From NCBI GenBank assembly GCA_027311205.1, contig DAICZI010000011.1, forward strand, positions 1-12,673: DNA of 12,673 bases, in the 5' to 3' direction. Each line of letters begins with the position of its first letter. Positions within the stretch are counted from its first letter, which is position 1. Positions 1 to 7,038 of this stretch are shown in pieces. Below the pieces are notes generated by a model. That model ran no database searches. It worked only from the letters and a program-made list of their open reading frames with translations, and was not told the origin of the DNA. The translations under genes and the position numbers were made by a program. The stretch comes from Beijerinckiaceae bacterium. GTDB taxonomy: Bacteria; Pseudomonadota; Alphaproteobacteria; Rhizobiales; Beijerinckiaceae.

Positions 1-2
1 TG

Positions 3-791
3 GCGCATCGAGCGGTTGGCACATCCAAGATCTTCGTCGCAGAACTCGACCTGGCGCGTTTCCATCTCCAGAAAGCCATTGACCTCTACCGGCCTGACGA
101 AGACGAGGTTGATTTGGTCAAGGTCGGCCCGTCGCATCAGATCGTCAATGCGATGGTTGGCGTTGCGGAATTATATGCGCTGGATGGTGACTTTGATCAG
201 GCCCGCCAATGGCAGAGTCGAGCGATGGCGATGGCGCGAAGCTCAGGCTGGGTCAATCCACAGTTTAACGCGCTGCTGTTTGCAGGCTGCGTCACCTCCT
301 GGCTCATGCATGATCAACAGGAGTTGGTGAACGTGACCGGGCAAGCACATGCTCTGCAGCTTTTGTATGATCCACCGTTTTGGCGCGGCCATGTCATGCT
401 TTATCGTGGCATGGTGCTGCTGCTGGAAGGCCATGCCCAGCGCGGGATTGCTCTGGCCCGTGAGGGCCAAAGGCACATGGATGAGGTTCGCGCCTATTGG
501 AATGCGTGGCAGGTGCAATTTGCCGAGGCCTGCCTGATGCGCGGACACCTTGATGAGGCCGCGCACTGGCTGACCACAGCAGTGGAATTGCGCGACGACG
601 GGCGGGGCTATCTGACGATGGAGGCCGAGATCGTGCGGCTTTCCGGCGAACTGGCGCTGCGCCGCGATGGCGACTTGGCGGCGGCCCAGGTTGCCTTCAG
701 CGAAGCCGCAGCCATCGCCCGCCGCCACGGCACAAAATTATTCGAGCAACGCGCCCTTGCAGCATTGGCGGCGTTGCCCTCAACAGATTGA
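3..791 (+). CDS. C-terminal part of a TPR-repeat regulatory protein (adenylate cyclase/AAA-ATPase type), truncated by the window edge
   Basis: The reading frame is open from the left edge to a TGA at 789-791, giving 262 codons without an N-terminus. The visible part is all alpha-helical repeats with TPR character: alternating small and bulky residues, and helices such as LARFHLQKAIDLY, GHLDEAAHWLTTAVEL and AAQVAFSEAAAIARRH, the last being typical of the final TPR pair. By recollection, this layout and the ending (eAeaxFxxAxxiArrqxxkxxExRA) match the C-terminus of large proteins that carry a class III nucleotide cyclase domain, an AAA/NACHT-like ATPase and a TPR tail. Neither the cyclase nor the ATPase is in view, so the catalytic function is inference. 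Another large TPR regulator, such as a LuxR/MalT-type one, is possible. The gene converges on the puuE fusion with only 12 bp between stops, and no terminator is visible there. Confidence 0.7.
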   Translation, partial: AHRAVGTSKIFVAELDLARFHLQKAIDLYRPDEDEVDLVKVGPSHQIVNAMVGVAELYALDGDFDQARQWQSRAMAMARSSGWVNPQFNALLFAGCVTSWLMHDQQELVNVTGQAHALQLLYDPPFWRGHVMLYRGMVLLLEGHAQRGIALAREGQRHMDEVRAYWNAWQVQFAEACLMRGHLDEAAHWLTTAVELRDDGRGYLTMEAEIVRLSGELALRRDGDLAAAQVAFSEAAAIARRHGTKLFEQRALAALAALPSTD

Positions 792-803
792 ACGCCGCCT
801 TGC

Positions 804-2255
804 TTATGCTTGGCGGGCATCGCCATCGGATTGGAGCGTTGCCCAGTGTGTTTCGAGCCGCAGGCGGGCGATCCTGTCGATTTCTGCCAGCGCGCGTGCT
901 TGTTCTTCGACCGGGCTATGGCTGAGGCGCTGTTCAAACGCTGCCAGGATGTCAGCCTTGTTGACACCACGCACGGCCATGACAAAGGGCATGGCAAATT
1001 TATCGCGATAGGCCTGGTTCAGCGCGGCGAAGCGGGCGCGCTCATCGGGCGTCAGCCGGTCGAGCCCGGCGCTGGCCTGCTCTTCACCCGATTGCGGTGT
1101 GAGGTCGCCGGCAGCGGCGAGTTTACCGGCAAGATCAGGGTGCGCCAGAATCAGTGCCCGCTTCTGCGCCGACGTCATAGCCGCTGCCGCGCGGGCCAGC
1201 GCGTCGGCCAGGCCTGCGGCGGTGTGCTGGTCGTGCCCAAGCCCCGCCCGATGCGCCGCTTCGGCAATATGCGGACTGTGCTCATAGACGCCGCCAAACA
1301 CCTCGACAAACAGGGCGCGCGGCATGTGGCCTGGACGGTAGCCGCCGCGCGGCGGATGGGTGGCGATCCAGTGACGGGCGATATCCAGCCGCGTGGCCAC
1401 ATAGACCCGGGCGTGGCTGGCCACGTAATCCAGAAAGCGCTTCACCGCCGCGCTTCGCCCAGGACGCCCTGCAAGACGGCAATGCAGGCCGATCGACAGC
1501 ATTTTGGGGTGCGTCGCGCCTTCTTCATAGAGCGTGTCGAAACTGTCCTTCAGATAGGTGAAGAACTGGTCGCCCTCGGTAAAGCCCGATCCGGGGGCAA
1601 AACGCATGTCATTGGCATCAAGCGTATAGGGCACGATGAGCTGCGGCCCGTGCGGCGCTTCCATCCAATAGGGCAAATCATCGGCATAGGCATCGGCGAG
1701 ATAGACAAAGCCCTGCTCTGCCGCACCAAGGTCAAGCGTATTGACGGAGGAGCGGCCCTGATAGAAGCCCAGGGGCCGCGTGCCGGTCAATTTCGTTTGC
1801 AGCGCGATGGCGCGGGCTATGTGCTGGCGCTCTTCAGGGGCAGCGACATGGCGGTAATCAATCCATTTCAGGCCGTGGGTGGCGATTTCCCAGCCCGATT
1901 CCTGCATGGCGGCTACCGCTTCGGGATTGCGCTCCAGCGCCGTGGCGACGCCAAACACCGTGACCGGCACCTTGCGTTCGGAAAACAGCCGCCACAACCG
2001 CCAGAACCCGGCGCGTGCGCCATATTCGTAGATTGATTCCATGTTCATGTGGCGCTCGCCAGGCCACAGCTCGGCACCGGGGATTTCCGATAAAAACGCT
2101 TCGGAGGTCGCATCGCCATGCAGGATGTTGCGCTCGCCGCCCTCCTCATAATTGATGACAAACTGCACGGCGATGCGGGCCTCGCCCGGCCATTTTGCCA
2201 ACGGCGGCAGGCGGCCATAGCCAACAAGATCACGCGGATAGGGAACGTCAGTCAT
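804..2255 (-). CDS. puuE: Bifunctional allantoinase (PuuE, polysaccharide-deacetylase fold) / OHCU decarboxylase fusion
   Basis: A 483-residue protein with two enzymes in one chain. Residues about 1-310 form a cofactor-independent allantoinase of the NodB/polysaccharide deacetylase fold: the N-terminal YPRDLVGYG, the THG at 126-128, and the TGTRPLGFYQGRSS motif near 157-170 are typical of PuuE, which hydrolyses allantoin to allantoate. Residues about 312-483 form 2-oxo-4-hydroxy-4-carboxy-5-ureidoimidazoline decarboxylase (UraD), which makes S-allantoin from the urate oxidation product. It keeps YEHSP (324-328), the catalytic-type His372 in HPDLAG, and Ser389/Glu392 in SGEEQ, with the spacing known for this family. 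The fusion thus carries out two consecutive ureide steps. The ATG start is the first in frame and leaves a normal N-terminus; the Shine-Dalgarno is weak (GGA about 10 bases upstream). It lies 134 bp downstream of paaE on the same strand, with no clear promoter between, and has no metabolic link to phenylacetate. Confidence 0.9.
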   Translation of the reverse strand: MTDVPYPRDLVGYGRLPPLAKWPGEARIAVQFVINYEEGGERNILHGDATSEAFLSEIPGAELWPGERHMNMESIYEYGARAGFWRLWRLFSERKVPVTVFGVATALERNPEAVAAMQESGWEIATHGLKWIDYRHVAAPEERQHIARAIALQTKLTGTRPLGFYQGRSSVNTLDLGAAEQGFVYLADAYADDLPYWMEAPHGPQLIVPYTLDANDMRFAPGSGFTEGDQFFTYLKDSFDTLYEEGATHPKMLSIGLHCRLAGRPGRSAAVKRFLDYVASHARVYVATRLDIARHWIATHPPRGGYRPGHMPRALFVEVFGGVYEHSPHIAEAAHRAGLGHDQHTAAGLADALARAAAAMTSAQKRALILAHPDLAGKLAAAGDLTPQSGEEQASAGLDRLTPDERARFAALNQAYRDKFAMPFVMAVRGVNKADILAAFEQRLSHSPVEEQARALAEIDRIARLRLETHWATLQSDGDARQA

Positions 2256-2389
2256 GGGTGATCATCCGCGCCGTGGTGAATTTCTCGGGGAAGGATAACC
2301 AGAAACAGAGTGTTTGCCCAGCCTCGTGATCGACGGGAGGAAGGCGCAGCGCCGGCTCGCTTGCAATGTCGCGTCGTCGTCCGCCGGTG

Positions 2390-3466
2390 TCACATCTGGT
2401 CGAAATCAACCCTGACCTGCGCGGTTGTGGGATGGGCCTGGCAGGTGAGGATAAAGCCCTTCGCCAGTTCCCAATCTTGCAGGGAAAAATTCTGATCCAT
2501 GGTGGCCGCGCCTTCCACCAGTCGCGCCCGGCAGGTCGAGCACATGCCGCCCTTGCAGGCAAAGGGCAGATCAATGCCAGCCCGCAGGGCGCCATCAAGG
2601 ATGGTTTCGCCCTCGCTCAGCCCGATTTCACGGGTTTTGCCATCGGCAGTGATGGTGGCGCTATAGGCCGCTGGCGCGCCCGCCGCTGGTTTGGCGCGCT
2701 GGCGCGGCGCGCCGCCAAGACTGGAGACAAAACGCTCGGTGTGGATTTTGGCGGGGGCGACTCCGGCCTGTTGCAGTGCCGCCTCGGCAGCGACGATCAT
2801 CGCCTCGGGGCCGCAGATGAAGGCTTGGTCGATCAGGCTCGCGGGCACGACATGGCGCAGCCAAAGGTCGATTTTTGCGCCATCAATATGGCCGTTGAGG
2901 CCGTCAATATCCTGCTCTTCGCGGGACAGTACGTGCAGCAGGGCGAGGCGATCCGGGAAGCGATCCTTGAGGTCAGCCAACGCTTCGCCAAACAGCACGC
3001 CCTCTGAACTGCGGTTGCCATAGAACAGGAAAACCCGGCTGTCCGGCTCGCTCGTCAAAATATGGGTGATGATTGACATCAGCGGCGTGATGCCTGAACC
3101 GGCCGCAAAACCGGCGTAAGTCTGGCCGTTGTGCATCGCGCCCTGGCCAAACCGCCCGGTCGGCATCATCACATCCAGCCCGTCGCCAGCCTTGGCGCGG
3201 GCGTTGAGGAAGCCGGAAAACACGCCATCCTCAACGAGCTTGGCGGCAATGCGCAATTCGCCGCTTGAGGGCGCGCTGCAGATGGAATAGGAGCGCCGCA
3301 CCTCCTCGCCTGCAAGGGTGGCGCGCAACGTCAGATAATGGCCGGGGTCAAAGGCATAGGCGGCAGCCAGCGTCTCAGGCACCGAAAATGCGATAGACAC
3401 CGCATCGGCGGTTTCGCGGCGTACATCGCTGACGACGAGGTGGTGAAAACGTGGCGGGGCGGTCAT
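2390..3466 (-). CDS. paaE: Phenylacetyl-CoA epoxidase reductase subunit PaaE
   Basis: A 358-residue reductase that passes electrons from NAD(P)H through FAD and a 2Fe-2S cluster to the PaaAC oxygenase. Domain order is visible. The FAD-binding barrel carries RSYS at 58-61, the nucleotide-binding domain has GSGITP at 123-128 and CGPEAM at 218-223, and a plant-type ferredoxin domain runs from about 268 to the end. Its cluster cysteines are Cys304, Cys309, Cys312 and Cys342 (C-x4-C-x2-C-x29-C). Length matches the family (about 355). The frame stays open further upstream, but that stretch overlaps paaD in another frame; MTAPPRF at 3466 gives the usual N-terminus, 20 bp after the paaD stop. The ribosome binding site is weak, so coupling to paaD translation is likely. 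Last paa gene of the cluster. Confidence 0.95.
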   Translation of the reverse strand: MTAPPRFHHLVVSDVRRETADAVSIAFSVPETLAAAYAFDPGHYLTLRATLAGEEVRRSYSICSAPSSGELRIAAKLVEDGVFSGFLNARAKAGDGLDVMMPTGRFGQGAMHNGQTYAGFAAGSGITPLMSIITHILTSEPDSRVFLFYGNRSSEGVLFGEALADLKDRFPDRLALLHVLSREEQDIDGLNGHIDGAKIDLWLRHVVPASLIDQAFICGPEAMIVAAEAALQQAGVAPAKIHTERFVSSLGGAPRQRAKPAAGAPAAYSATITADGKTREIGLSEGETILDGALRAGIDLPFACKGGMCSTCRARLVEGAATMDQNFSLQDWELAKGFILTCQAHPTTAQVRVDFDQM

Positions 3467-3486
3467 GGTGCGCGCATCGCTGGGCC

Positions 3487-3957
3487 TCAATGGCATTTGA
3501 AATGATCGAAAGGCTCGCGGCAGGCCAGGCAACGCCACAGCGCCTTGCAGGCGGTCGAGCCAAAATGCGAGATTTCGCCCGTGTTGGTGGAGCCGCAGAG
3601 CGGGCAGGCAACCGGCGCATCGTTGCCGCGCGGGCCGGGCGGCGCGATGCCGAAAGCTTGCAGCTTGGCGCGGCCTTCCGCGCTGATCCAATCAGTCGTC
3701 CAGGCGGGGCTGAGCGTGGTCTTGATGCGCACCGGCCCGAAGCCGGCTTCGGCCAAAGCCAGACTGATATCCATCCCCATGGTATTCATCGCCGGACAGC
3801 CGGAATAGGTTGGGGTGATGGTGACTTCGACACCCGTCCCGGAGGCGGCAACGTCGCGGATGATGCCAAGATCGCCCAGGGTCAGCACCGGCAGTTCCGG
3901 GTCGGGCACCGCTTCGGCAATCGCGCGGGCTTTATCGTGGGCAAGGTTGCTCACCAC
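3487..3957 (-). CDS. paaD: PaaD, Fe-S cluster assembly factor for phenylacetyl-CoA epoxidase
   Basis: A 156-residue protein needed for a functional epoxidase, thought to act in maturation of the Fe-S reductase PaaE. The N-terminal part is a MIP18/DUF59-type domain with PDPELPVLTLGDLG at 18-31 and the conserved YSGCPAM at 51-57 (Cys54). The C-terminal part is a PaaD-specific zinc ribbon with Cys118, Cys121, Cys143 and Cys146 as the likely zinc ligands and the closing FKCH. The gene has no ATG: translation must begin at one of two adjacent GTG codons, 3957 or 3954, both inside the end of paaC. The second forms a GTGA overlap with the paaC stop, a classic coupling arrangement, and may be the true start. 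Downstream, paaE follows after 20 bp. Confidence 0.93.
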   Translation of the reverse strand: MVSNLAHDKARAIAEAVPDPELPVLTLGDLGIIRDVAASGTGVEVTITPTYSGCPAMNTMGMDISLALAEAGFGPVRIKTTLSPAWTTDWISAEGRAKLQAFGIAPPGPRGNDAPVACPLCGSTNTGEISHFGSTACKALWRCLACREPFDHFKCH

Positions 3958-4727
3958 TGCGCCGCCGGATAAGTGCGCTGCATATATTGCAATTCTGCCA
4001 GGAGGTGGCCCATCGCCTCGCCATGGTGACCGCGCCGCCCGCCCTGCTGCGAAAATGGCGTTGTCGGCAAAGAAATGCCAGCTTCCGCCGCGACGGCTTT
4101 GACACGGCCAAGCCAGGGGGCGCGCAGGGTTTCGGGGTCACAAGCGACGCCCGCCGCGATCAGCGCGGCTTCGTCCGGCTCGCTGGTCAGCATTTCGCCC
4201 GCATAGGGCCACAGCAGGGCCAGCCCGGCTTGCGCGCGTTGATGGCTTTCTGGCGTGCCATCGCCGAGTCGCACCACCCAGGCTGCGGCGTGGCGCAGAT
4301 GGTAGGCGACTTCCTTCACCGCCCGCGCGGCGATGGCGGCGAGTTGCGCATCCTTTGAGGCGGTCATCCTTTGCCACCACAGGTCCATGAAGGCGCTGTA
4401 AAGCCAGACCCGGACGATGGTGCGGGCAAAATCGCCATTGGGCTGCTCGACCAGCAGCAGGTTGAGGTAATCAGCCGGATCGCGCAGGTAGGCATAGGCG
4501 TCTTCATCATGTCCGGCACCCTCGACGACCCCGGCATAGGCATAGAGCGCCCGTGCCTGGCCCAAAAGGTCCAGCGCGATATTGGCCAGCGCCATGTCTT
4601 CTTCCAGCATCGGCGCGTGGCCGCACCATTCCGAAAGCCGGTGGCCGAGCACCAAAGCATCATCGGCACGGCGCAAGATGAAGCGCAGCAGGGGGTCGGT
4701 GGCGAGCGCGATGCTGGTGGCGGGCAT
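3951..4727 (-). CDS. paaC: Phenylacetyl-CoA epoxidase structural subunit PaaC
   Basis: A 258-residue ferritin-like helical protein, the non-catalytic partner of PaaA in the 1,2-phenylacetyl-CoA epoxidase. Recognisable stretches are LGHRLSEWCGHAP near the N-terminus, ALANIALDLLGQARALYAYA, KEVAYHLRHAAAWVVRLGDGTPES in the middle, and the C-terminal GRRGHHGEAMGHLLAELQYMQR, all typical of PaaC; length is close to the E. coli protein. The ATG at 4727 overlaps the paaB stop by one base (TGATG). A GTG directly before it at 4730 could add one residue, but the ATG gives the standard coupling signal. The stop overlaps the start of paaD. Confidence 0.95.
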   Translation of the reverse strand: MPATSIALATDPLLRFILRRADDALVLGHRLSEWCGHAPMLEEDMALANIALDLLGQARALYAYAGVVEGAGHDEDAYAYLRDPADYLNLLLVEQPNGDFARTIVRVWLYSAFMDLWWQRMTASKDAQLAAIAARAVKEVAYHLRHAAAWVVRLGDGTPESHQRAQAGLALLWPYAGEMLTSEPDEAALIAAGVACDPETLRAPWLGRVKAVAAEAGISLPTTPFSQQGGRRGHHGEAMGHLLAELQYMQRTYPAAQW

Positions 4728-5014
4728 CACATATGACCCACTTCGTCCGGCACTTCATAGAAGGTCGGATGACGATAGATTTTGTCGCTGGCCGGATCAA
4801 ACATCATGGCCTTGTCGCCGGGATCGGAGGCGACCAGGCTGGCTGAAGGCACCACCCAGATTGACACCCCCTCGTTGCGCCTTGTGAAGAGATCGCGCGC
4901 GGCATCCAGCGCGCTGGTGGCATCGACCGCGTGCAGCGAACCGACATGCCGGTGCGCCAGCCCCGTGCGGCTGCGGATGAACACTTCCCAGAGCGGAAAT
5001 CTCGGGGTTGCCAT
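4727..5014 (-). CDS. paaB: Phenylacetyl-CoA epoxidase subunit PaaB
   Basis: A 95-residue protein, exactly the family length. PaaB is the small subunit that bridges PaaAC heterodimers in the epoxidase complex. The signature stretches LAHRHVGSLHAVDA, ARDLFTRRNEGVSIWVV and KIYRHPTFYEVPD, and the closing GHM, are all present. The ATG at 5014 has a good Shine-Dalgarno, AGGGAG, seven bases upstream. The gene starts 27 bp after the paaA stop, and its own stop is shared by one base with the paaC start. Confidence 0.96.
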   Translation of the reverse strand: MATPRFPLWEVFIRSRTGLAHRHVGSLHAVDATSALDAARDLFTRRNEGVSIWVVPSASLVASDPGDKAMMFDPASDKIYRHPTFYEVPDEVGHM

Positions 5015-5020
5015 GCTGTG

Positions 5021-5026
5021 CTCCCT
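5021..5026 (-). promoter_or_regulatory. Ribosome binding site of paaB
   Basis: AGGGAG on the minus strand, six bases before the paaB ATG. It is the best Shine-Dalgarno inside the paa cluster and fixes the paaB start. paaC, paaD and paaE instead appear to rely on coupling. Confidence 0.7.
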
Positions 5027-5041
5027 GGTTACTTTTCTGAT

Positions 5042-6025
5042 TCAGGCGGCTCGTTTGGCCTGTTTGGATGCATGAGCCAGCGCTGCTTCACGCACCCAGG
5101 CACCCTCATCATGGGCTTTGCGCCGCGCGGCCATCCGCTCATTGTTGCAGGGGCCGTTGCCCGCCAGGACCTGCCGGAATTCTTCCCAATCGATGGCACC
5201 ATGCTGCCAATGGCCGGTTGCCTCATCAAAGCGCAGCGCCGCATCGGGGATAGTCAGGCCAAGAAAATGCGCTTGGGGCACGGTGGCATCAATGAATTTC
5301 TGGCGCAGCTCGTCATTGGAGAAGCGCTTTATTTTCCATAGGGTTGATGTGTCGGAATGCTGGCTTTCCCCATCAGGCGGGCCAAACATCATGAGGCACG
5401 GCCACCACCAGCGGTTGAGGGCGTCCTGCGCCATGCGCTGTTGGGCGGGCGTGCCGCGCGCCAGCGTCAGCATGATTTCATAGCCCTGGCGCTGGTGAAA
5501 GGATTCCTCCTTGCAGACGCGGATCATGGCGCGCGCATAGGGGCCATAAGAGCAGCGGCAGAGCGGAATCTGGTTCATGAGCGCCGCGCCATCGACCAGC
5601 CAGCCAATCGCCCCAATGTCAGCCCAGGTCGGGGTTGGGTAATTGAATATCGAGGAATAGCGGGCCTTGCCGGCCAGGAGATCATCATAGAGCTGCTCGC
5701 GCGTGGCATCCAGCGTCTCTGCGGCGGCGTAAAGATAAAGCCCGTGGCCACATTCATCCTGCACCTTGGCCAGCAAGGCCACCTTGCGCCGCAGGGTGGG
5801 CGCGCGGGTGATCCAGTTGCCCTCGGGCAACATGCCGACAATCTCGGAATGGGCGTGCTGGGAAATCTGGCGCACCAAGGTGCGACGGTAGGCGGCGGGC
5901 ATGGCGTCATTGGGTTCAATGCGCTGCTCGCCATCAATGCGGGCCTGAAACCGCGTGAGCGCCGCTTCGTCGCCAACAGCATGGACGGCGGCTTCCGGCT
6001 CATGCGTCAAGCCCTGTGTGTACAT
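5042..6025 (-). CDS. paaA: Phenylacetyl-CoA epoxidase catalytic subunit PaaA
   Basis: A 327-residue di-iron oxygenase subunit that epoxidises the aromatic ring of phenylacetyl-CoA, the committing step of aerobic hybrid phenylacetate breakdown. The carboxylate and histidine residues of the ferritin-like di-iron site are visible: Glu61 in [18 protein letters not shown], Glu91-x-x-His94 in KVQDECGHG, and Glu174-x-x-His177 in [11 protein letters not shown]. The C-terminal half carries [24 protein letters not shown] and VREAALAHA as in E. coli PaaA. The frame is open to 6103, but the ATG at 6025 has an AAGGA seven bases upstream and lies just after a promoter. The N-terminus is about 15-20 residues longer than in E. 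coli. The gene is 78 bp after paaX and opens the structural part of the operon. Confidence 0.96.
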   Translation of the reverse strand: MYTQGLTHEPEAAVHAVGDEAALTRFQARIDGEQRIEPNDAMPAAYRRTLVRQISQHAHSEIVGMLPEGNWITRAPTLRRKVALLAKVQDECGHGLYLYAAAETLDATREQLYDDLLAGKARYSSIFNYPTPTWADIGAIGWLVDGAALMNQIPLCRCSYGPYARAMIRVCKEESFHQRQGYEIMLTLARGTPAQQRMAQDALNRWWWPCLMMFGPPDGESQHSDTSTLWKIKRFSNDELRQKFIDATVPQAHFLGLTIPDAALRFDEATGHWQHGAIDWEEFRQVLAGNGPCNNERMAARRKAHDEGAWVREAALAHASKQAKRAA

Positions 6026-6032
6026 GGCCACA

Positions 6033-6037
6033 TCCTT
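6033..6037 (-). promoter_or_regulatory. Ribosome binding site that sets the paaA start
   Basis: AAGGA on the minus strand, seven bases before the ATG at 6025. It sits within the short palindrome CCTTAAGG (6034-6041). It supports the internal ATG over the longer open frame that begins at 6103. Confidence 0.65.
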
Positions 6038-6052
6038 AAGGTTCAGGCCCGA

Positions 6053-6070
6053 AAAATAGGAAACTATTTT
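6053..6070. promoter_or_regulatory. Candidate PaaX operator: perfect inverted repeat over the paaA -10 box
   Basis: AAAATAG (6053-6059) and CTATTTT (6064-6070) are perfect inverted 7-bp arms around the four bases GAAA. The repeat covers the -10 element and part of the spacer of the paaA promoter, where a repressor would block RNA polymerase. PaaX, encoded directly upstream, is the obvious candidate ligand. The sequence does not resemble the E. coli PaaX site as I recall it, so assignment to PaaX is inference. Confidence 0.55.
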
Positions 6071-6081
6071 GCAGAAGTCAA
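6053..6081 (-). promoter_or_regulatory. Promoter of paaABCDE (sigma70-type)
   Basis: On the minus strand, TTGACT (6081-6076) and TATTTT (6058-6053) are separated by exactly 17 bases, a near-consensus -35/-10 pair. The start of transcription would fall near 6046, leaving about 20 untranslated bases before the paaA ATG. This would let paaA-E be transcribed separately from paaX. Confidence 0.65.
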
Positions 6082-6103
6082 TGAATTTAAGTAACAGATG
6101 CAA

Positions 6104-6973
6104 TCAACCCTCAAACCGGCTCTGGTTTGCCAGCGAAGGCGGCAAAGCAGTTCCGTTGCTGGTTGTGGCTTGGCGGTCAAGCCAGCTTTCGGCCGGCTGG
6201 AACAACTGCGCATAAAGCCGGGCACCAAGACTGCGGGCCTGGGCGCTGGGCCAGTCTTCCGGCAAAAGCACCGAAGGCAGGTGCGGATCACGCAGCGCGA
6301 TACGACGGTATTCATTGATCAGGAGCACGCGCGCCAGCATCGCCTGCGCATCATCGAGATTCACCCCGTTGGCGATTTCAGAGGCGAGCGGCGCAAAGGC
6401 GGTGATGAAATCGCGATAGTGTCCACCCAGCGCTTGCAACGGCCAGGAACGCGCGGCCAGGCTCCGCAATGTGACGGCATCGCCGCGGGCTGCGAGGCGC
6501 AGCAGGTCTGGCATCGGCGGCAGTTCGGCTTCGATATGCGGCGTGATCCACACGCCAGCTTGCGGCGAGCCATACCCCTTTTCGGCAAGTTCGGCGGCCA
6601 GCGTGCCGGTTCGCGAAGCGCCGGGCACCAGCAGCAGGGTCAATTCCGGCGTCGCCGCGGGCGCCGGCGGTGCGTAAATCCGCACGGCGGCGCTTGCGAA
6701 CACATCATGACCATGCGGGCTGAGACGATAAAAACTGTTGCGCCCGCGCTTCTCGCGGGTGAACCAGCCGTCCCGCACGAGACGCGACAGGGCAGTGCGC
6801 ACTGCGCCCGCATCAATCGCCAGGCCTGCACAAAAGGCGGTGAGCGTCGAGAGATCAGCCTCGCCGCCCCGCGGCACAATGGCATCGCCGAAAAACGAAA
6901 TCACCAGCGACCACGTCCGCGAAGGCCGGCCACGGACATGGGCGATGATGCTGTCGATCGCGGTGGAAGTCAT
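6104..6973 (-). CDS. paaX: PaaX-family phenylacetate-responsive transcriptional repressor
   Basis: A 289-residue regulator of the PaaX family, which represses paa genes until phenylacetyl-CoA binds. The N-terminal winged helix is recognisable from SLVISFFGDAIVPRGGEADLSTL, then AGAVRTALSRLVRDGWFTREKRGRNSFYRLSPHG, the hallmark PaaX stretch, ending near residue 90. The central and C-terminal parts have the family's ligand and dimer region (WITPHIEA, then LINEYRRIALRDPHLPSVLLPEDWPSAQA). The start is the ATG at 6973; there is no strong Shine-Dalgarno before it. The gene stands 49 bp after acetolactate synthase and 78 bp before paaA on the same strand. No copy of the AAAATAG-N4-CTATTTT repeat is seen before paaX itself, so the visible candidate operator would control paaA rather than paaX. 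Confidence 0.92.
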   Translation of the reverse strand: MTSTAIDSIIAHVRGRPSRTWSLVISFFGDAIVPRGGEADLSTLTAFCAGLAIDAGAVRTALSRLVRDGWFTREKRGRNSFYRLSPHGHDVFASAAVRIYAPPAPAATPELTLLLVPGASRTGTLAAELAEKGYGSPQAGVWITPHIEAELPPMPDLLRLAARGDAVTLRSLAARSWPLQALGGHYRDFITAFAPLASEIANGVNLDDAQAMLARVLLINEYRRIALRDPHLPSVLLPEDWPSAQARSLGARLYAQLFQPAESWLDRQATTSNGTALPPSLANQSRFEG

Positions 6974-6987
6974 GCCGCTAATGCGAT

Positions 6988-7038
6988 CAAGATGCTTTCA
7001 GGGCGCACCGAAGGGTGTCCCTTCACACCAGCATCTTG
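6988..7038 (-). other. Nested stem-loop at the ilvB-paaX junction
   Basis: Perfect 9-bp arms CAAGATGCT (6988-6996) and AGCATCTTG (7030-7038) enclose a second perfect hairpin, GAAGGG-3-CCCTTC (7010-7024). The inner hairpin contains part of the ilvB stop codon and the outer arm includes the last ilvB codons. There is no T-run after the stem, so it is not a canonical intrinsic terminator. It may stabilise the ilvB 3' end, mark a processing site, or limit read-through into paaX. Confidence 0.45.

Noticed and set aside
810..2036. Long 408-codon plus-strand open frame opposite puuE.
   Set aside because: It is the antisense shadow of a clear PuuE-UraD fusion; the translation has no recognisable family motif.
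2256..2598. Open frame on the minus strand across the paaE 3' end into the paaE-puuE gap, ending in a protein-like sequence (DHEAGQTLCFWLSFPEKF).
   Set aside because: Most of it lies inside paaE in another frame, it has no ribosome binding site, and 134 bp without a stop is unremarkable in GC-rich DNA. A decayed gene cannot be excluded, but I recognise no family.
3467..3691. Upstream extension of paaE to 3691.
   Set aside because: It overlaps paaD in a different frame and adds an Arg/Pro-rich tail absent from PaaE proteins; the ATG at 3466 fits family length.
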